Assembly (NCBI GenBank): GCA_021204845.1
Contig: JAJPYT010000071.1
Coordinates: 1-38,932, forward strand
Direction of reading: 5' to 3'
DNA from: Prevotellaceae bacterium
GTDB lineage: Bacteria > Bacteroidota > Bacteroidia > Bacteroidales > Bacteroidaceae
Length of the DNA: 38,932 nt
Shown: one piece after another, positions 24,996 through 36,800 of the stretch
How the letters are laid out: every line of letters starts with the position of its first letter
How positions within the stretch are numbered: position 1 is the stretch's first letter
Notes under the pieces: generated by a model
The model's input: only the letters and a program-made list of their open reading frames with translations
Told to the model about the DNA's origin: nothing
The model's database searches: none
Position numbers and translations under genes: made by a program

Positions 24996-26380
24996 TAAAT
25001 AAACAACATACATTGGCAGGCAGCTTCTCCTTGAGCGGTAAGGGGCTGCACACGGGGCTGAACCTGACGGTAACCTTCAACCCCGCCCCTGAGGGCTACG
25101 GCTATAAAATACAACGCATAGACTTGCCCGACAAGCCCGTTCTGGAAGCCACCGCGGAGAATGTGGTGGACACCACCCGCGGCACGGTGCTGGGAAAAGG
25201 CGACGTGAGATGCAGCACCATAGAACATGGAATGGCAGCGCTTTACGCCATGGGGATTGACAACGTGCACATAGAGGTGGACGGACCAGAGTTCCCTATA
25301 CTCGACGGCAGCGCTGAACTCTACGTGAGAAAGATTCATGAAGTAGGCATAAAGGAGCAAGATTTCGCAAAAGACTTTTACGTCATAAACCACAAGATGG
25401 AGTTCAAGGACGAGAAGACGGGCAGCTGCATCACGCTGCTCCCTGACGACCAGTTCTCCATCACGGTGATGATTGACTTCGACTCGCATTTCATAAGCAG
25501 CCAGTTCGCCACACTCGACGACGGGGCGTTCTTTGAGAAAGAGATAGCCCCAGCGCGCACCTTCGTGTTCGTGCGCGAGATTGAGCCCTTGCTCACGGCA
25601 GGACTGATAAAGGGCGGTGACTTGGACAACGCCATAGTGATATATGAGAGGCAGATAAACCAGGAGAATCTCGACAAGCTCTGCAAGCTCACAGGCACGG
25701 AACACCACGACGCGACAGAACTGGGCTACATACAGCACAAACCTCTTGTGTGGAAAAATGAGCCGGCACGCCACAAGCTGCTGGACATCATAGGCGATAT
25801 GGCACTGATAGGGAAGCCGCTGAAGGGACGCATAATCGCCACAAGACCTGGGCACACGATAAACAACAAGTTCGCGCGCATGATGAGGAAAGAGATACGC
25901 AAGCACGAGGTGCAAGCGCCAATCTATGACCCCAACAAGCCAGTGCTCATAGACAACGTGAGAATACGTGAGCTCATGCCCCACCGCTACCCCATGCAGC
26001 TGGTGGACAAAATACTGGAGATAAAGGACAACTACATAATAGGGCTAAAGAACGTGACCACCGACGAGCCTTTCTTCGTGGGGCATTTCCCTACAGAGCC
26101 AGTGATGCCTGGTGTATTGCAGGTGGAGGCACTGGCTCAAGCTGGCGGGCTGCTTGTGCTGAGCACCATAGACGACCCTGAATGCTGGAGCACTTACTTC
26201 CTGAAAATCGACGATGTGAAGTTCCGCCAAAAAGTGGTGCCAGGCGACACGCTGATATTCCGCGTCGCCCTTATGACCCCTATACGCCATGGGATAGCCA
26301 CAATGAAAGGGCACGCTTTTGTGGGAGAGAATTGTGTGATGGAAGCTTCCTTCACGGCGCAAATAACTAAGAACAAATAA
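24992..26380 (+). CDS. lpxC/fabZ: Bifunctional UDP-3-O-acyl-GlcNAc deacetylase / 3-hydroxyacyl-ACP dehydratase
   Basis: A 462-aa fusion characteristic of Bacteroidota. Residues 1 to ~300 are LpxC, the committed zinc deacetylase of lipid A synthesis: His79 (IEHGMAALY), His261 and Asp265 (HKLLDIIGD) are the expected ligands, with another His in RPGHTINN. Residues ~315-462 are FabZ, dehydrating 3-hydroxyacyl-[12 protein letters not shown], then His365 and Glu379 in [17 protein letters not shown]. The fusion places fatty acid elongation next to lipid A synthesis. ATGA overlap with lpxD; lpxA begins 12 nt later. Confidence 0.97.
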   Translation: MINKQHTLAGSFSLSGKGLHTGLNLTVTFNPAPEGYGYKIQRIDLPDKPVLEATAENVVDTTRGTVLGKGDVRCSTIEHGMAALYAMGIDNVHIEVDGPEFPILDGSAELYVRKIHEVGIKEQDFAKDFYVINHKMEFKDEKTGSCITLLPDDQFSITVMIDFDSHFISSQFATLDDGAFFEKEIAPARTFVFVREIEPLLTAGLIKGGDLDNAIVIYERQINQENLDKLCKLTGTEHHDATELGYIQHKPLVWKNEPARHKLLDIIGDMALIGKPLKGRIIATRPGHTINNKFARMMRKEIRKHEVQAPIYDPNKPVLIDNVRIRELMPHRYPMQLVDKILEIKDNYIIGLKNVTTDEPFFVGHFPTEPVMPGVLQVEALAQAGGLLVLSTIDDPECWSTYFLKIDDVKFRQKVVPGDTLIFRVALMTPIRHGIATMKGHAFVGENCVMEASFTAQITKNK

Positions 26381-26392
26381 CATAAACACACT

Positions 26393-27160
26393 ATGATAAG
26401 CCCATTAGCATACATACATCCCGAAGCCGTAATCGGGGAAAACTGCGAGATAGGACCCTTCTGCTTCATAGACAGAAACGTGGTGATAGGTGACAACAAC
26501 ACCCTCATGAACAGCGTGAGCGTGCTTTATGGGGCACGAATAGGGAACGGCAACATCTTCTTCCCAGGGGCTGTGATTAGCGCCATACCGCAAGACCTGA
26601 AGTTCCGAGGAGAGGAGACCACAGCCGAGATAGGCGACAACAACAAGATACGCGAGAACGTGACAATAAACCGCGGCACAGCAGCCAAAGGACGGACAAG
26701 AGTGGGAAACGGCAACCTGCTCATGGAGACAGTGCACGTGGCTCATGACGCCACCGTGGGCAACGGGTGCGTCATCGGCAACGGGACAAAACTGGCAGGC
26801 GAGACCATTATAGATGACTTCGCTAATATAAGTGCCAACGTGCTCCTGCATCAGTTCTGCCGTATCGGCTCTTACGCCATGGTAGGCGGAGGCACGCGCA
26901 CCAGCCAGAGCATTCTGCCTTACACCATAGCGGCACGGGAGCCAGCCTCCTATTGCGGCCTTAACTATGTGGGACTGCGCCGACGCAATTTCACAAGCGA
27001 GACGATAGAACAACTGCACCGTGCCTTCCAGATTATACTGGGCGGGGGAAAGCTCTCCGACAACATGGAACGGGTGAAGGCGGAAATCGGCATGACCCCC
27101 GAAGTCACATACATCTTACAATTCATAGACGACACGCAGAACAGAGGATTTATCAGATAA
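26393..27160 (+). CDS. lpxA: Acyl-ACP--UDP-N-acetylglucosamine O-acyltransferase
   Basis: First enzyme of lipid A synthesis (255 aa). A left-handed beta-helix of hexapeptide repeats from residue 1 (SPLAYIHPEAVIGENCEIGP) to about 185, with the catalytic His in VAHDATVGN and the HQFCRIG turn, then the C-terminal helical domain (GLRRRNFTSETIEQLHRAF). Length is standard. It follows lpxC/fabZ by 12 nt, keeping lpxD-lpxC/fabZ-lpxA as one unit. Confidence 0.96.
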   Translation: MISPLAYIHPEAVIGENCEIGPFCFIDRNVVIGDNNTLMNSVSVLYGARIGNGNIFFPGAVISAIPQDLKFRGEETTAEIGDNNKIRENVTINRGTAAKGRTRVGNGNLLMETVHVAHDATVGNGCVIGNGTKLAGETIIDDFANISANVLLHQFCRIGSYAMVGGGTRTSQSILPYTIAAREPASYCGLNYVGLRRRNFTSETIEQLHRAFQIILGGGKLSDNMERVKAEIGMTPEVTYILQFIDDTQNRGFIR

Positions 27161-27191
27161 CAAAGAACTCCAGCTGTGAAACAGGAGACAG

Positions 27192-28091
27192 ATGAAGACG
27201 CTTGTCGTGATATTGGGACCAACTGGCGTAGGGAAGACAGCCGTGAGCGTGCAGATGGCAAGAATGCTACATTGTCCCATTCTTAATTGCGACAGCAGAC
27301 AACTGTTCCAGGGGCTGGAGATTGGCACGGCAACTCCTACGGCGGAGCAACTTGGCAGCGCAGAACACTATTTCGTGGGTTCATTGGACATAGACGAATA
27401 CTACAGCGCGGCACGATACGAGGCAGATGCCTTGGTGTTACTCTCACGGCTCTTCACTAAGTACGACAGGGTGATTCTCTCTGGTGGCAGCATGCTGTAC
27501 ATCGACGCAGTGTGCCAGGGCATAGACGACATTCCCACTGTGGACCCTGCGACCCGCTCGCTCATCAAACAGCGCCTCGCGCGAGAGGGACTTGAGAGCC
27601 TGGTGGCAGACCTTGAAAAGAGAGACCCCGAATATGCCGCCATAGTGGACCGCAAGAACACGCGCAGGGTGGTGCACGCCTTGGAAATATGCGAAATGAC
27701 GGACCGCACCTACACTTCCTTCCGCACCAGATCGCAAAAGCGACGCCCATTCAGCGTGCTGAAAATAGGTCTCAACCGCCCTCGCGAGGAGCTTTTTGAC
27801 TGCATAAACAAACGAGTGGACGAAATGATGAAGGCAGGGTTCTTGGATGAGGTGCGTCGCATGGTGCCACATCGCCAGGCAAACGCGCTTAACACCGTGG
27901 GCTACAAGGAACTGCTTCGTGTGATAGACGGAGAGTGGGAGCTGCCCATGGCAGTCGAGAGAATAAAGAAGAACACCCGCGTCTATGCAAAAAAACAGCT
28001 GACTTGGTTCGCTAAAGACAAAGATATACATTGGTTCCATCCCTCACAAATCGACGCCATTAAAACCCTGATTCTAACATACCCATCATGA
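27192..28091 (+). CDS. miaA: tRNA dimethylallyltransferase
   Basis: Adds a dimethylallyl group to A37 of tRNAs reading UNN codons. A 299-aa P-loop enzyme with GPTGVGKTAVS at 9-19, the DSRQLFQGLEIGTATP motif just after, and SGGSMLYIDAVCQGID. The C-terminal tRNA-binding part has NTVGYKEL and the KKNTRVYAKKQLTWF motif. Length is normal. The stop overlaps the PBP1A start (ATGA). Confidence 0.95.
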   Translation: MKTLVVILGPTGVGKTAVSVQMARMLHCPILNCDSRQLFQGLEIGTATPTAEQLGSAEHYFVGSLDIDEYYSAARYEADALVLLSRLFTKYDRVILSGGSMLYIDAVCQGIDDIPTVDPATRSLIKQRLAREGLESLVADLEKRDPEYAAIVDRKNTRRVVHALEICEMTDRTYTSFRTRSQKRRPFSVLKIGLNRPREELFDCINKRVDEMMKAGFLDEVRRMVPHRQANALNTVGYKELLRVIDGEWELPMAVERIKKNTRVYAKKQLTWFAKDKDIHWFHPSQIDAIKTLILTYPS

Positions 28092-30613
28092 AAGTACAGC
28101 AATTCATCCAGCGCTATTTCAGCTACGCCAATGTAAAGGCAAACTGGCATCGCTTCTCTGTCGTAACGAGGCGGTTCCTGCACAAAGCGGGAAAATCCAT
28201 TATCGCCGTTTATGGCGGTCCATGGTGGAGGCGCGTGCTCATGTGGATTCTCACGCTCGTGCTTGTGTTTGTCCTTCTGCTCCTCGCCGTTTACGTCAAC
28301 TTCCTTGGCTTTTTTGGACGCACCCCAGGTTTTGCCGATATAGCCCAACCCCCTGTCACCGAGGCGTCCATCATATTTAGCGCAGACAGCGTGCAAATAG
28401 GCACTTACTACAACGAGAACCGCACTCCCGTCGCATACGAGGAGATTAGCCCAATCCTCATGCGTACGCTGGTGAGCACCGAGGATGTCCGGTTTTACCA
28501 TCACCACGGGGTGGATTTCACGGCGCTTTTCTCCGCCACCAAAGACATCATCTCTGGCCATGCACGCGGAGCCAGCACCATCACACAGCAGCTGGCTAAG
28601 AATCTTTTCAAGGTGCGCAGGGTAGACGGCAAGTATTCTACTGGACTTCTGGGCAAGATTCCTGGGATAAAGATACTCATTATGAAGGCGAAAGAGTGGA
28701 TTGTAGCCATGGAATTGGAGACGGTTTACTCTAAAGAGGAAATCCTAACCATGTATCTCAACACGGTGGACTTTGGTAGCAACGCATACGGCATCAAAAC
28801 AGCTTGCAGCACATATTTTGGTATAACGCCTCATCAGCTTAATTATCAGCAAGCCGCCACCCTTGTAGGACTGCTGAAAGCCACGAGCACATATAATCCC
28901 AAGCGCAACCCGGAAAAGAGCATGGAACGCAGAAATGTGGTGCTGGAAAACCTGTTCAAAAACGGACAGATGATCATAAATGGCTATCCTGCCACAGAGA
29001 AGCAGTTGGACAGTCTGAAGGCTCTGCCAATAGTAGTTGCCGAACACATAGACACAAGGAGCAATCTGGGCACTGTCCCCTATTTCCGCAAAGCCTTGGA
29101 AAACTATGTGGATATGCTTTGCGAGAAAGGGCTTATAGATGGCTACGACGAAGATGACAAGATAGACTTATACACCGACGGACTGAAGATATACACGACG
29201 TTGGACACTCGCATACAAAAATATGCCGAGGATGCGGCAAGGAAGCAGATGCAGACTGTTCAGCGCAACTTCGACAATCATTGGGGCAGCACTCCACCTT
29301 GGCAGGATGCCAGCCATCGCGAGATTCCAGACTTCATAGAAGACATAGCGAAGAAAACCACTGAATATAAGTATCTTGTGAAGAAATATGGCGAAGGCAG
29401 CGATTCTGTGGATTTCTACCTAAACCTGCCTCATAGCGTGACGGTATTCTCCTACGACGGTGAACAGGAGAAAGAATTGAGCGTAATGGACTCTATACGC
29501 TATATGGTCCGTTTCATGCACTGCGGGTTCGTGGCTATAGAGCCAGACACTCGACAAGTAAAAGCGTGGGTAGGAGACGTGGACTTTAACTCTTGGGAAT
29601 ACGACAAAGTCACAGCTATGCGCCAACCTGGCTCCACTTTCAAACTCTTCGTCTACACAGAAGCTATGAACCAGGGACTTACACCCTGCGACCGCCGTGT
29701 AGACGAATGGATCGCCTACCCTGACACTGTGGATGGCAAACCCACTACTTGGGCTCCGCACAATGCGAACGGATTCTTCACAGGAGCTGACATGCCACTT
29801 AAAAGCGCCTTCGCACAGAGTATAAACAGCATCGCAGTGAAAGTGGGCCTGGAGGTGGGCATTGCCAACGTGGCAAGAACTGCGCATGCCATGGGCATTG
29901 AAAGCCCTCTTAAGGAAACGATGTCACTAAGTCTTGGCTCAAGCGACGTGAATCTGCTGGAACTTGTAAACGCATACTGCACCCCCATAGATGACGGAAA
30001 ATACAATATGCCCATCATGGTTACCCGGATAGAAGACCGCAATGGCAATGTTATTTATGAGCCTAAACTGAAAGAGACACAGGCAATTCCCTATCGCTCG
30101 GCTTACCTGATGCAGAAGATGTTGCAAGCCGGTCTCACAGAACGTGGAGGAACTACAGCAGCCTTGTGGCAATATATCCACCCCATATTAAACACAGGAA
30201 CAGATTTCGGTGGGAAGACTGGCACCACGAACAATCATTCAGATGCCTGGTTCGTGGGTGTGACCCCTGGCCTCGTGGCTGGCGCATGGGTAGGAGGTGA
30301 GTATCGTAGCATACACTTCCGCACAGGAGAGTTGGGACAAGGAAGCCGAACTGCCTTGCCCATATTCGGTTACTTCGTACAGAATCTGTTGCAAGACCAA
30401 CGCTTTAGTAAGTATTACAGGAAGTTTAGTGATACACCTCGTGAAGCTATAGACCCATCGTGCTGGACTTGCGCTGGATACTACGCTACACCTGACTCTC
30501 TGGAACGAGACACTATTGGTTATGAAGACTCTAACCCTTCTGCCAATACCGTGGTGCTTTCCAATGAGACCAACGAAAACGATGCCGCAGACCTATCTTC
30601 AGAGGAAGAGTAG
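28088..30613 (+). CDS. Penicillin-binding protein 1A (glycosyltransferase/transpeptidase)
   Basis: Class A PBP (841 aa) that polymerises and crosslinks peptidoglycan. A cytoplasmic N-terminal tail precedes one membrane helix at about 50-73. The GT51 domain has EDVRFYHHHGVD (Glu132) and GASTITQQLAKNLF at 161-174. The transpeptidase has the three expected motifs: S516-T-F-K519, S578-I-N580 and K710-T-G712. The tail after about 780 is acidic and low-complexity. It ends the purM cluster; no clear terminator hairpin follows. The symbol is left blank because mrcA/ponA naming varies here. Confidence 0.95.
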   Translation: MKVQQFIQRYFSYANVKANWHRFSVVTRRFLHKAGKSIIAVYGGPWWRRVLMWILTLVLVFVLLLLAVYVNFLGFFGRTPGFADIAQPPVTEASIIFSADSVQIGTYYNENRTPVAYEEISPILMRTLVSTEDVRFYHHHGVDFTALFSATKDIISGHARGASTITQQLAKNLFKVRRVDGKYSTGLLGKIPGIKILIMKAKEWIVAMELETVYSKEEILTMYLNTVDFGSNAYGIKTACSTYFGITPHQLNYQQAATLVGLLKATSTYNPKRNPEKSMERRNVVLENLFKNGQMIINGYPATEKQLDSLKALPIVVAEHIDTRSNLGTVPYFRKALENYVDMLCEKGLIDGYDEDDKIDLYTDGLKIYTTLDTRIQKYAEDAARKQMQTVQRNFDNHWGSTPPWQDASHREIPDFIEDIAKKTTEYKYLVKKYGEGSDSVDFYLNLPHSVTVFSYDGEQEKELSVMDSIRYMVRFMHCGFVAIEPDTRQVKAWVGDVDFNSWEYDKVTAMRQPGSTFKLFVYTEAMNQGLTPCDRRVDEWIAYPDTVDGKPTTWAPHNANGFFTGADMPLKSAFAQSINSIAVKVGLEVGIANVARTAHAMGIESPLKETMSLSLGSSDVNLLELVNAYCTPIDDGKYNMPIMVTRIEDRNGNVIYEPKLKETQAIPYRSAYLMQKMLQAGLTERGGTTAALWQYIHPILNTGTDFGGKTGTTNNHSDAWFVGVTPGLVAGAWVGGEYRSIHFRTGELGQGSRTALPIFGYFVQNLLQDQRFSKYYRKFSDTPREAIDPSCWTCAGYYATPDSLERDTIGYEDSNPSANTVVLSNETNENDAADLSSEEE

Positions 30614-30743
30614 CTTTGCTTAGATTCACAGGTTACTTCTGCCTTTTCCGCCCTTGCTTAGCACAATAATGCTCGCCTTTCATTATAGTTACACCAGCAA
30701 AACTGTTAAAAATGAAACCCGAAACTAAATTTTTTCTCAATTA

Positions 30744-30776
30744 TTTGGTAAAACGATGAAAATAACATTAAATTTG
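30744..30776 (+). promoter_or_regulatory. Promoter of the FAS1-SusC-SusD operon
   Basis: TTTG at 30744-30747 and TAAATTTG at 30769-30776, spaced 21 nt. The start would be about 30783, leaving a 44-nt leader. The rest of the 213-bp spacer after PBP1A is AT-rich and holds nothing else I can name. Confidence 0.7.
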
Positions 30777-30826
30777 CTAAAATAATCGAAAGGAACACAA
30801 TAGTAATAACAAAAAAAGGAACGTGT

Positions 30827-33799
30827 ATGAAAAACCGTTTAAGCAAAGTGAGCAGTAAGGTATCGTGGATACTGGCGGTGCTGGTTGCCTGCGGCGTGAC
30901 ATCTGCGTGCAAGGACGAGTATACCCTTGACGACGAGAAACCGTCGTGGCTGAACTCGAGTATTTACGAGAGCCTGCTGGAAAGCGGCACTTTCTCGTAC
31001 TACCTGCGCCTGCTGGCAGACCCAGACGTGAACACCTCGGAAGACGCCGACAACAACCGCGGACTGGTGGATATCCTCTCCAAGACTGGCTCGAAGACTG
31101 TATTTGTGGCAGATGACGACGCATGGGAGGAATTCTTTGCCAGCAACGCCCAACTGCCAGAAGAGGACCCGTGGCACACGGCTACCTGCTACGAGAACCT
31201 AAGCGAAAGCCAGAAAAAGTTGCTGATCCACGCCAGCATGCTGAACAATGCCATAGTACTGGAGAACATGGCGACTAGCGAAGGTGAGGACGGCATCAGG
31301 GGAGAGTATATGCGCCGCTACACCGACTATGAGGCGACCGACTCCATCACCTATCTGCCCAGCAGCTCAATACCCATAAACTACAACATAGACAATGGGG
31401 AGACTGACTACTGGAGCCGCTTCCGCGAGGAAAACGGCGGTAACGGGCTCTACGTGGTGACAGACTCGTCGTGGAACATGATGCTCTTCTTCACCAGCGA
31501 GTTCTTGACCAGGAACAACATAACGGACGATGACTTCTCCGTGTTCATGGGCAAAGAGAGGGTGACAAGCGACGTACACATCTACGATGCGAGAATACTG
31601 AGCCAGGACGAGGTTTGCGAAAACGGATACATAAACGTGACGGAGAGCGTGCTGAAACCCCTGCCCAACATGGCGGAACTGCTGCGCACCAACGGGCAGA
31701 CCCGCATATTCAGTCACATGCTGGATAGGTGGAGTGCTCCGTTCTATAACTCTGTGGTGACATGGTATTACAAGAACATCATGGCTGCCAAGGGCTTGAC
31801 GTGGAACGACTCTATATTCTCGAAGCGCTACTTCTCTGATATGAGCTACGGTCACGAGGCGCTGAACACAGGACCCAACGGGGAACAGTTCCGCGATGCA
31901 GCCTCAACGGATGTGACACTGAAGTTTGATCCAGGATGGAACGCATATTATAATGAGAAAAATGGACCTCAGTATGACATGGCTGCCATGTACGTGCCCA
32001 TCGACGAGGTGATGTGGACTTACTTCACCACAGGCGGCGGCGGCTGGCAACTGATTCAGACATACTGCGACCCGACAGTGGAGTACAGCGCGTCTCACAC
32101 AGAAGAGGACTACGAGAGGTTATTCCGCAACATTGACCAGATTCCTCTCTCGACGCTACGCTCGCTGATAAACGTGATAATGTTCCAGAGCTTCATTTCA
32201 AGCGTGCCAAGCAAGATGACAAAACTGCGTGACGACGCACAGGAGCAGATATTCTACCCAGAGGATCTGGAGCACGTGGTAAACAGCCTGGTGGCATGCA
32301 ACGGCATAATATACCTGACGGACAAAGTCTATGGTCCCGCTGACTATACCTCCGTAGCCGCACCAGCATACATAAGCAAGGACAACCTGGTGATGCGCTG
32401 GGCCATCTACAACGGCTCAACCGCAGCGACAGACTACATGGGACTTAACTACTATGCTTATCTTAAGGCCATGCAGAGCAGATTCATCCTGTTCCTGCCG
32501 AGCGACGCGGCACTGAACTACCTGTACGACCCAGTGAGTTTCAAGAGCCAGAAACCGCGTGTGCTGCATTTCTCGATGAAAGAAAACGCGAACACCACGA
32601 GTGGCACGACCTTCCCGATAGACTATGAGCTGTACGCCTATGATGCGACAACAGGTGAGATAGGCCGCCAGTACAGCTCGCTGGTGGAGACCATGCAGAA
32701 CTCGGAGATAACGAACCGCCTAAAGGACATTCTGGAGAGCCATACCATAGTGATGGAAGATGGCTCGGATGAGATAGATACAGCTGAAGACGAATACTAC
32801 GTGACAAAGAACGGCAGCGGTGTTCGCGTGATACGCGAGGGAGGCAAAGTGGTGAAAGTTCAAGGCGGCTTCGAGGCAGAGAACGAGAGAGCCGGCCTAA
32901 CGAATATAAACCCAGGTGTGACTCAGAATAGCGTGACCGACGAACAATATATGTCGAACGGAACGACATACATTCTGGACAGCCCGATTATCCCGTCGGC
33001 AAGGAGCGTATACAACATTCTTACGGACGACGAGAAGTATGACGACGACATTTACGAGACTTTCTATGAACTTTGCGACGGAAACGAGGATATAATACGC
33101 GCCTGCGGCCTGGTGGATGAGAAGAGCTTGACCTCCAGCCAGCAAAAGACGGAACTGAAGAAGTACCAGATATTCGCCGACGAGTCGGGTCCTGACTACA
33201 GCGTACAGTTCTTTAACAACTACCGCTACACCATCTTTATCCCGACCAAAGAGGCCATTCAGGCGGCTTTCAACGCAGGTTTACCTTCATGGGAAGACAT
33301 AGAGGAAGACTTCATGAGCTGCATGAACGAGGACGAGCACCCGAAGACTTACGAGGACAGCTTGCGCCTGCAGACAAAGATAACATACCTGACAAACTTC
33401 CTGCGCTACCACTTCATAGACAACAGCGTGTTCGTGGACAAGAGCGACATTGACGAGTCGGAGTATGTGACAGCAAGTTACGATAATGACAAGGGACTCT
33501 TCTGCAAAGTGATCATAAGGCGTCAAGGCGGCACGCTGCAGGTGGAGGACAACTACGGCGGTGACTGGTGCACCGCTTCTGGACAAGTGAACATCATGGC
33601 ACGTGACATCACCTGTAACAAAACTCCCAAAAACGCAAGCAGCATGGCAGGCATAACAATCGACGGATCGAGTTTCGCTGTGTTGCACCAAATAAACGGA
33701 GTACTTAACCACACAACCCTGGTGAATAACAGATATGACAGCACATGGGCTACAGTCTCGAGCTGCAAGAAGTATTTGGAAAGATATGCAATCCACTAA
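30827..33799 (+). CDS. Fasciclin (FAS1) domain surface lipoprotein
   Basis: A 990-aa predicted outer-membrane lipoprotein. The signal peptide ends in TSAC with Cys28 followed by KDEY, acidic as in Bacteroidota lipoprotein export signals; Cys22 (LVAC) is an alternative. FAS1-like segments are visible near the N terminus (TVFVADDDAWEEFF, then LLIHASMLNNAIV), possibly in the middle (FILFLPSDAALNYL) and at the C terminus (YTIFIPTKEAIQAAF, then LRYHFIDNSVFV). FAS1 domains usually mediate adhesion or ligand binding. It is 11 nt before a SusC gene, so it is probably a partner of that uptake system. Ligand unknown; repeat boundaries are approximate. Confidence 0.85.
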   Translation: MKNRLSKVSSKVSWILAVLVACGVTSACKDEYTLDDEKPSWLNSSIYESLLESGTFSYYLRLLADPDVNTSEDADNNRGLVDILSKTGSKTVFVADDDAWEEFFASNAQLPEEDPWHTATCYENLSESQKKLLIHASMLNNAIVLENMATSEGEDGIRGEYMRRYTDYEATDSITYLPSSSIPINYNIDNGETDYWSRFREENGGNGLYVVTDSSWNMMLFFTSEFLTRNNITDDDFSVFMGKERVTSDVHIYDARILSQDEVCENGYINVTESVLKPLPNMAELLRTNGQTRIFSHMLDRWSAPFYNSVVTWYYKNIMAAKGLTWNDSIFSKRYFSDMSYGHEALNTGPNGEQFRDAASTDVTLKFDPGWNAYYNEKNGPQYDMAAMYVPIDEVMWTYFTTGGGGWQLIQTYCDPTVEYSASHTEEDYERLFRNIDQIPLSTLRSLINVIMFQSFISSVPSKMTKLRDDAQEQIFYPEDLEHVVNSLVACNGIIYLTDKVYGPADYTSVAAPAYISKDNLVMRWAIYNGSTAATDYMGLNYYAYLKAMQSRFILFLPSDAALNYLYDPVSFKSQKPRVLHFSMKENANTTSGTTFPIDYELYAYDATTGEIGRQYSSLVETMQNSEITNRLKDILESHTIVMEDGSDEIDTAEDEYYVTKNGSGVRVIREGGKVVKVQGGFEAENERAGLTNINPGVTQNSVTDEQYMSNGTTYILDSPIIPSARSVYNILTDDEKYDDDIYETFYELCDGNEDIIRACGLVDEKSLTSSQQKTELKKYQIFADESGPDYSVQFFNNYRYTIFIPTKEAIQAAFNAGLPSWEDIEEDFMSCMNEDEHPKTYEDSLRLQTKITYLTNFLRYHFIDNSVFVDKSDIDESEYVTASYDNDKGLFCKVIIRRQGGTLQVEDNYGGDWCTASGQVNIMARDITCNKTPKNASSMAGITIDGSSFAVLHQINGVLNHTTLVNNRYDSTWATVSSCKKYLERYAIH

Positions 33800-33810
33800 A
33801 CTACACTGCT

Positions 33811-36800
33811 ATGAATAAATATATAAAATCCATTTTATTATTGGTCATTGCATTGGTTGCAATGCCCGTAAGTGCACAGATAAGTCGTATTAGTGGTACT
33901 GTATCTGATGAGTTTGGTGGTATACCAGGCATTCTTATTAAAGAGGTAGACTCAAACAACCGTATCGTAAGTAGTGCCGTGACCGATGCCAACGGTAACT
34001 TCACCATGAGCGTGAAAAACAAGAAGAACAAGCTTGTGTTCCACGGCATGGGTTACACGGACAAAGAGATGGCCATCAACAAGACTGTGTACAAAGTAAG
34101 CATGAGTGAATCGTCGAAGCAGATGAATGAGGTGCTGGTGACAGGTAAGAAAATGTCTCCCACCACGGGTCTGGAAATTCCCGCCAGAGAATATGCAGGC
34201 GCGGTATCTTCAATGCAGATGGACGATTTGGAAGGTTTGGCCTTCGAGTCAGTTGACCAAGCCCTGCAAGGACAGATAGCAGGACTGGACATCGTGGCTA
34301 ACTCTGGTAACCTTGGTTCAGGTACGACAATGCGCTTGCGTGGTACTACGACCATCAACGGTGACGCAGAACCTCTTATTGTAGTAAACGACCATATCTT
34401 CGAATTGCCTGACGATGCTCAATCGGTAAACTTTGAGGATATGGATAACGAGGAACAGTTCTCTACCCTTCTGAACGTGAACACTGAGGATATCGAAAGC
34501 ATTACGGTATTGAAAGATGCCGCCTCGGCAGCCAAGTGGGGTGTTAAAGGCGCGAATGGTGTTATTGAGATAAAGCTGCGTCGTGGTAAGCGTGGTCCCA
34601 CTCAAGTTAACTTCTCTTATAAGTTCAATGGCACATGGCAGCCCGATGGCTATAAGATGCTGAATGGTGATGGATATACAATGATGCTTAAAGAAGCTTA
34701 TTTCAATCCTTATCAGGAGTCGAGTTACACCAATGATATAGCTGAGTTGAACTACAATCAGTCCATGCCTTACATCTACAACCACTTTAATCACAACACA
34801 GATTGGGTGGATGCGGTGAAACAGTTCGGTAAGGAAAATCGCTACTACATAAATCTTAGTGGTGGTGGTGAGAAAGCTCAATTCCGCATTGGTGCGGGCT
34901 ACAACAAGAGCACAGGTTCCATAATAGGTCAGAAAATGGACCAGTTCACGGAATCGACCACGCTGGACTATCAGGTGAGTGACCGTATACAGTTCCGCAC
35001 AACTGTGAATATGACATTTACCAGTAACCATAAAAACTACGGAAACGACATATTGGCACGCGCATATAAAGCAATGCCTAACATGAGCATTTACGAATAT
35101 GACGCACAAGGCAACCTGACAGGTAACTACTTCAATATGTTCCCATTGTCGGCAACCTTGACTACTTCCGAAACGACCATGATCGACCAGATAGACGGAA
35201 CGACGAGCTACTATCTGAGCGATATGTTTGTAAACGGTAACCCCGTGGCACGCGCTAAGAAGGCTTGGTGGTTGCAGAAGCAATACAACATGACTCCGCA
35301 GTTTGACGTAACGTATAAGTTGTGGGGTAAGGACGGAGACCAGCACCAGTTGAACTACAAGGGTGATGTGCAGCTGAATGTCTACAACACCAGCAACGAC
35401 GAATATTGCCCAAGCGAATTGAAAAACATGGATTGGGTATTCGGTGGCGACAATGCCGCATACCTGACGGACAACGAACGTAACTTGGTTTCCAACTCTG
35501 AATACAAATCGTTGGAGTTCACCACACGTCACGACCTGATGTATTACAGTAGCTTCAAGAATCCCGACCACAGTCTTTCTGGCTTGTTCCGCTTTGAAAT
35601 GGCTACAGGTAGCAGCACAACGCAGACTTTGGGACTTTGGAACGTGCCTGACGGTATCAGCGACCCGACGGTAGTGGCCCTGCTCAGCAGCGTGAGTGTA
35701 AGCACAAGTGAATGGCGCAGCCATAGTTTCTTTGAGCAGTTGCACTATTCGTACAAGAGCAAATACTCTATCGACGTGAGTGTACGTACCGACGGTTCAA
35801 CCGCTTTCGGCCGCGGACATAAATACGGCACATTTCCCTCGTTTGGCGGACGCTGGAACATCATAGACGAGAAGTTCATGGCTAAGACGAGGAAAGTAAT
35901 AAGTATGCTGGCGTTCCGTCCTACGTGGGGTGTTACAGGTAACACCAGCAGCGCAAGCGGAAACCAATATAACAAGTACAGCTCTGACGGATACTACAAC
36001 GGACACTCTGTGGTTACTCCTGACAACTTGTCTCTAACAAGTCTGAAATGGGAAAAGACTGCACAGTGGAACTTAGGTTTCAACTTGGGCTTGTTGAACG
36101 ATCTGTTCACCTTCGAGTTTGAGGTATACAACAAAAAGACGACTGACTTGCTGATGGAAAGCAGGCGTATCGCCAGTGCGAATGGCTTCAGCACTTTAGA
36201 CTGGGTGAATGGTGGTACGTTACGCAACAAGGGTTGGGAGTTGAACGTTAGCACCTCCAAGTTTGCTAAAGTCGGCAAGTTCTCCATGAAACTACGTGGT
36301 AACCTCTCTCAGAACTTCAACACCGTGGAAGATATGGATGCTATGATCCTGGAGAACTTGAATGGCTCTGACACCTGGAACCCGACAAACCTCTCTTATA
36401 ATCAGCGAGTGCAAGTGGGTAATGCCCTCGGATCCATCTACGGTCTAAAATACAAAGGTGTGTTCCGCTACGATTATGACCACAATGGATATACGACAGC
36501 TTCGTTCCAGAGTTATGGATATGCCGAGGTTGACGCAGACGGAAATGTATGTTCCAGTCCTGACTACGCTGTAGCTTACGGTACAGGTTACGACGCTGCA
36601 GGAAATGCGATCAACACAGCCGCAGCGGCAGCTCGTCGAGGCGAGAACTACACTTGCCCTATAGCATACGATGCCGACGGCAATATGTTAACTGATGCGA
36701 AAGGTAATCCTCTTCCCCTGTACTACTGCTACAACGAGTCAAGTCGTTACCAATTCCAGGGCGGTGATGCCATTTATGAGGATATAAACCACGACGGTTC

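Noticed and set aside
24812-25984. Long antisense open frame opposite lpxC/fabZ
   Set aside because: Composition is that of a shadow frame, and the opposite strand encodes a clear fusion enzyme.
34318-35745. Long antisense open frame (475 codons) opposite SusC
   Set aside because: No recognisable domains or start context; it mirrors a strongly supported SusC reading frame.
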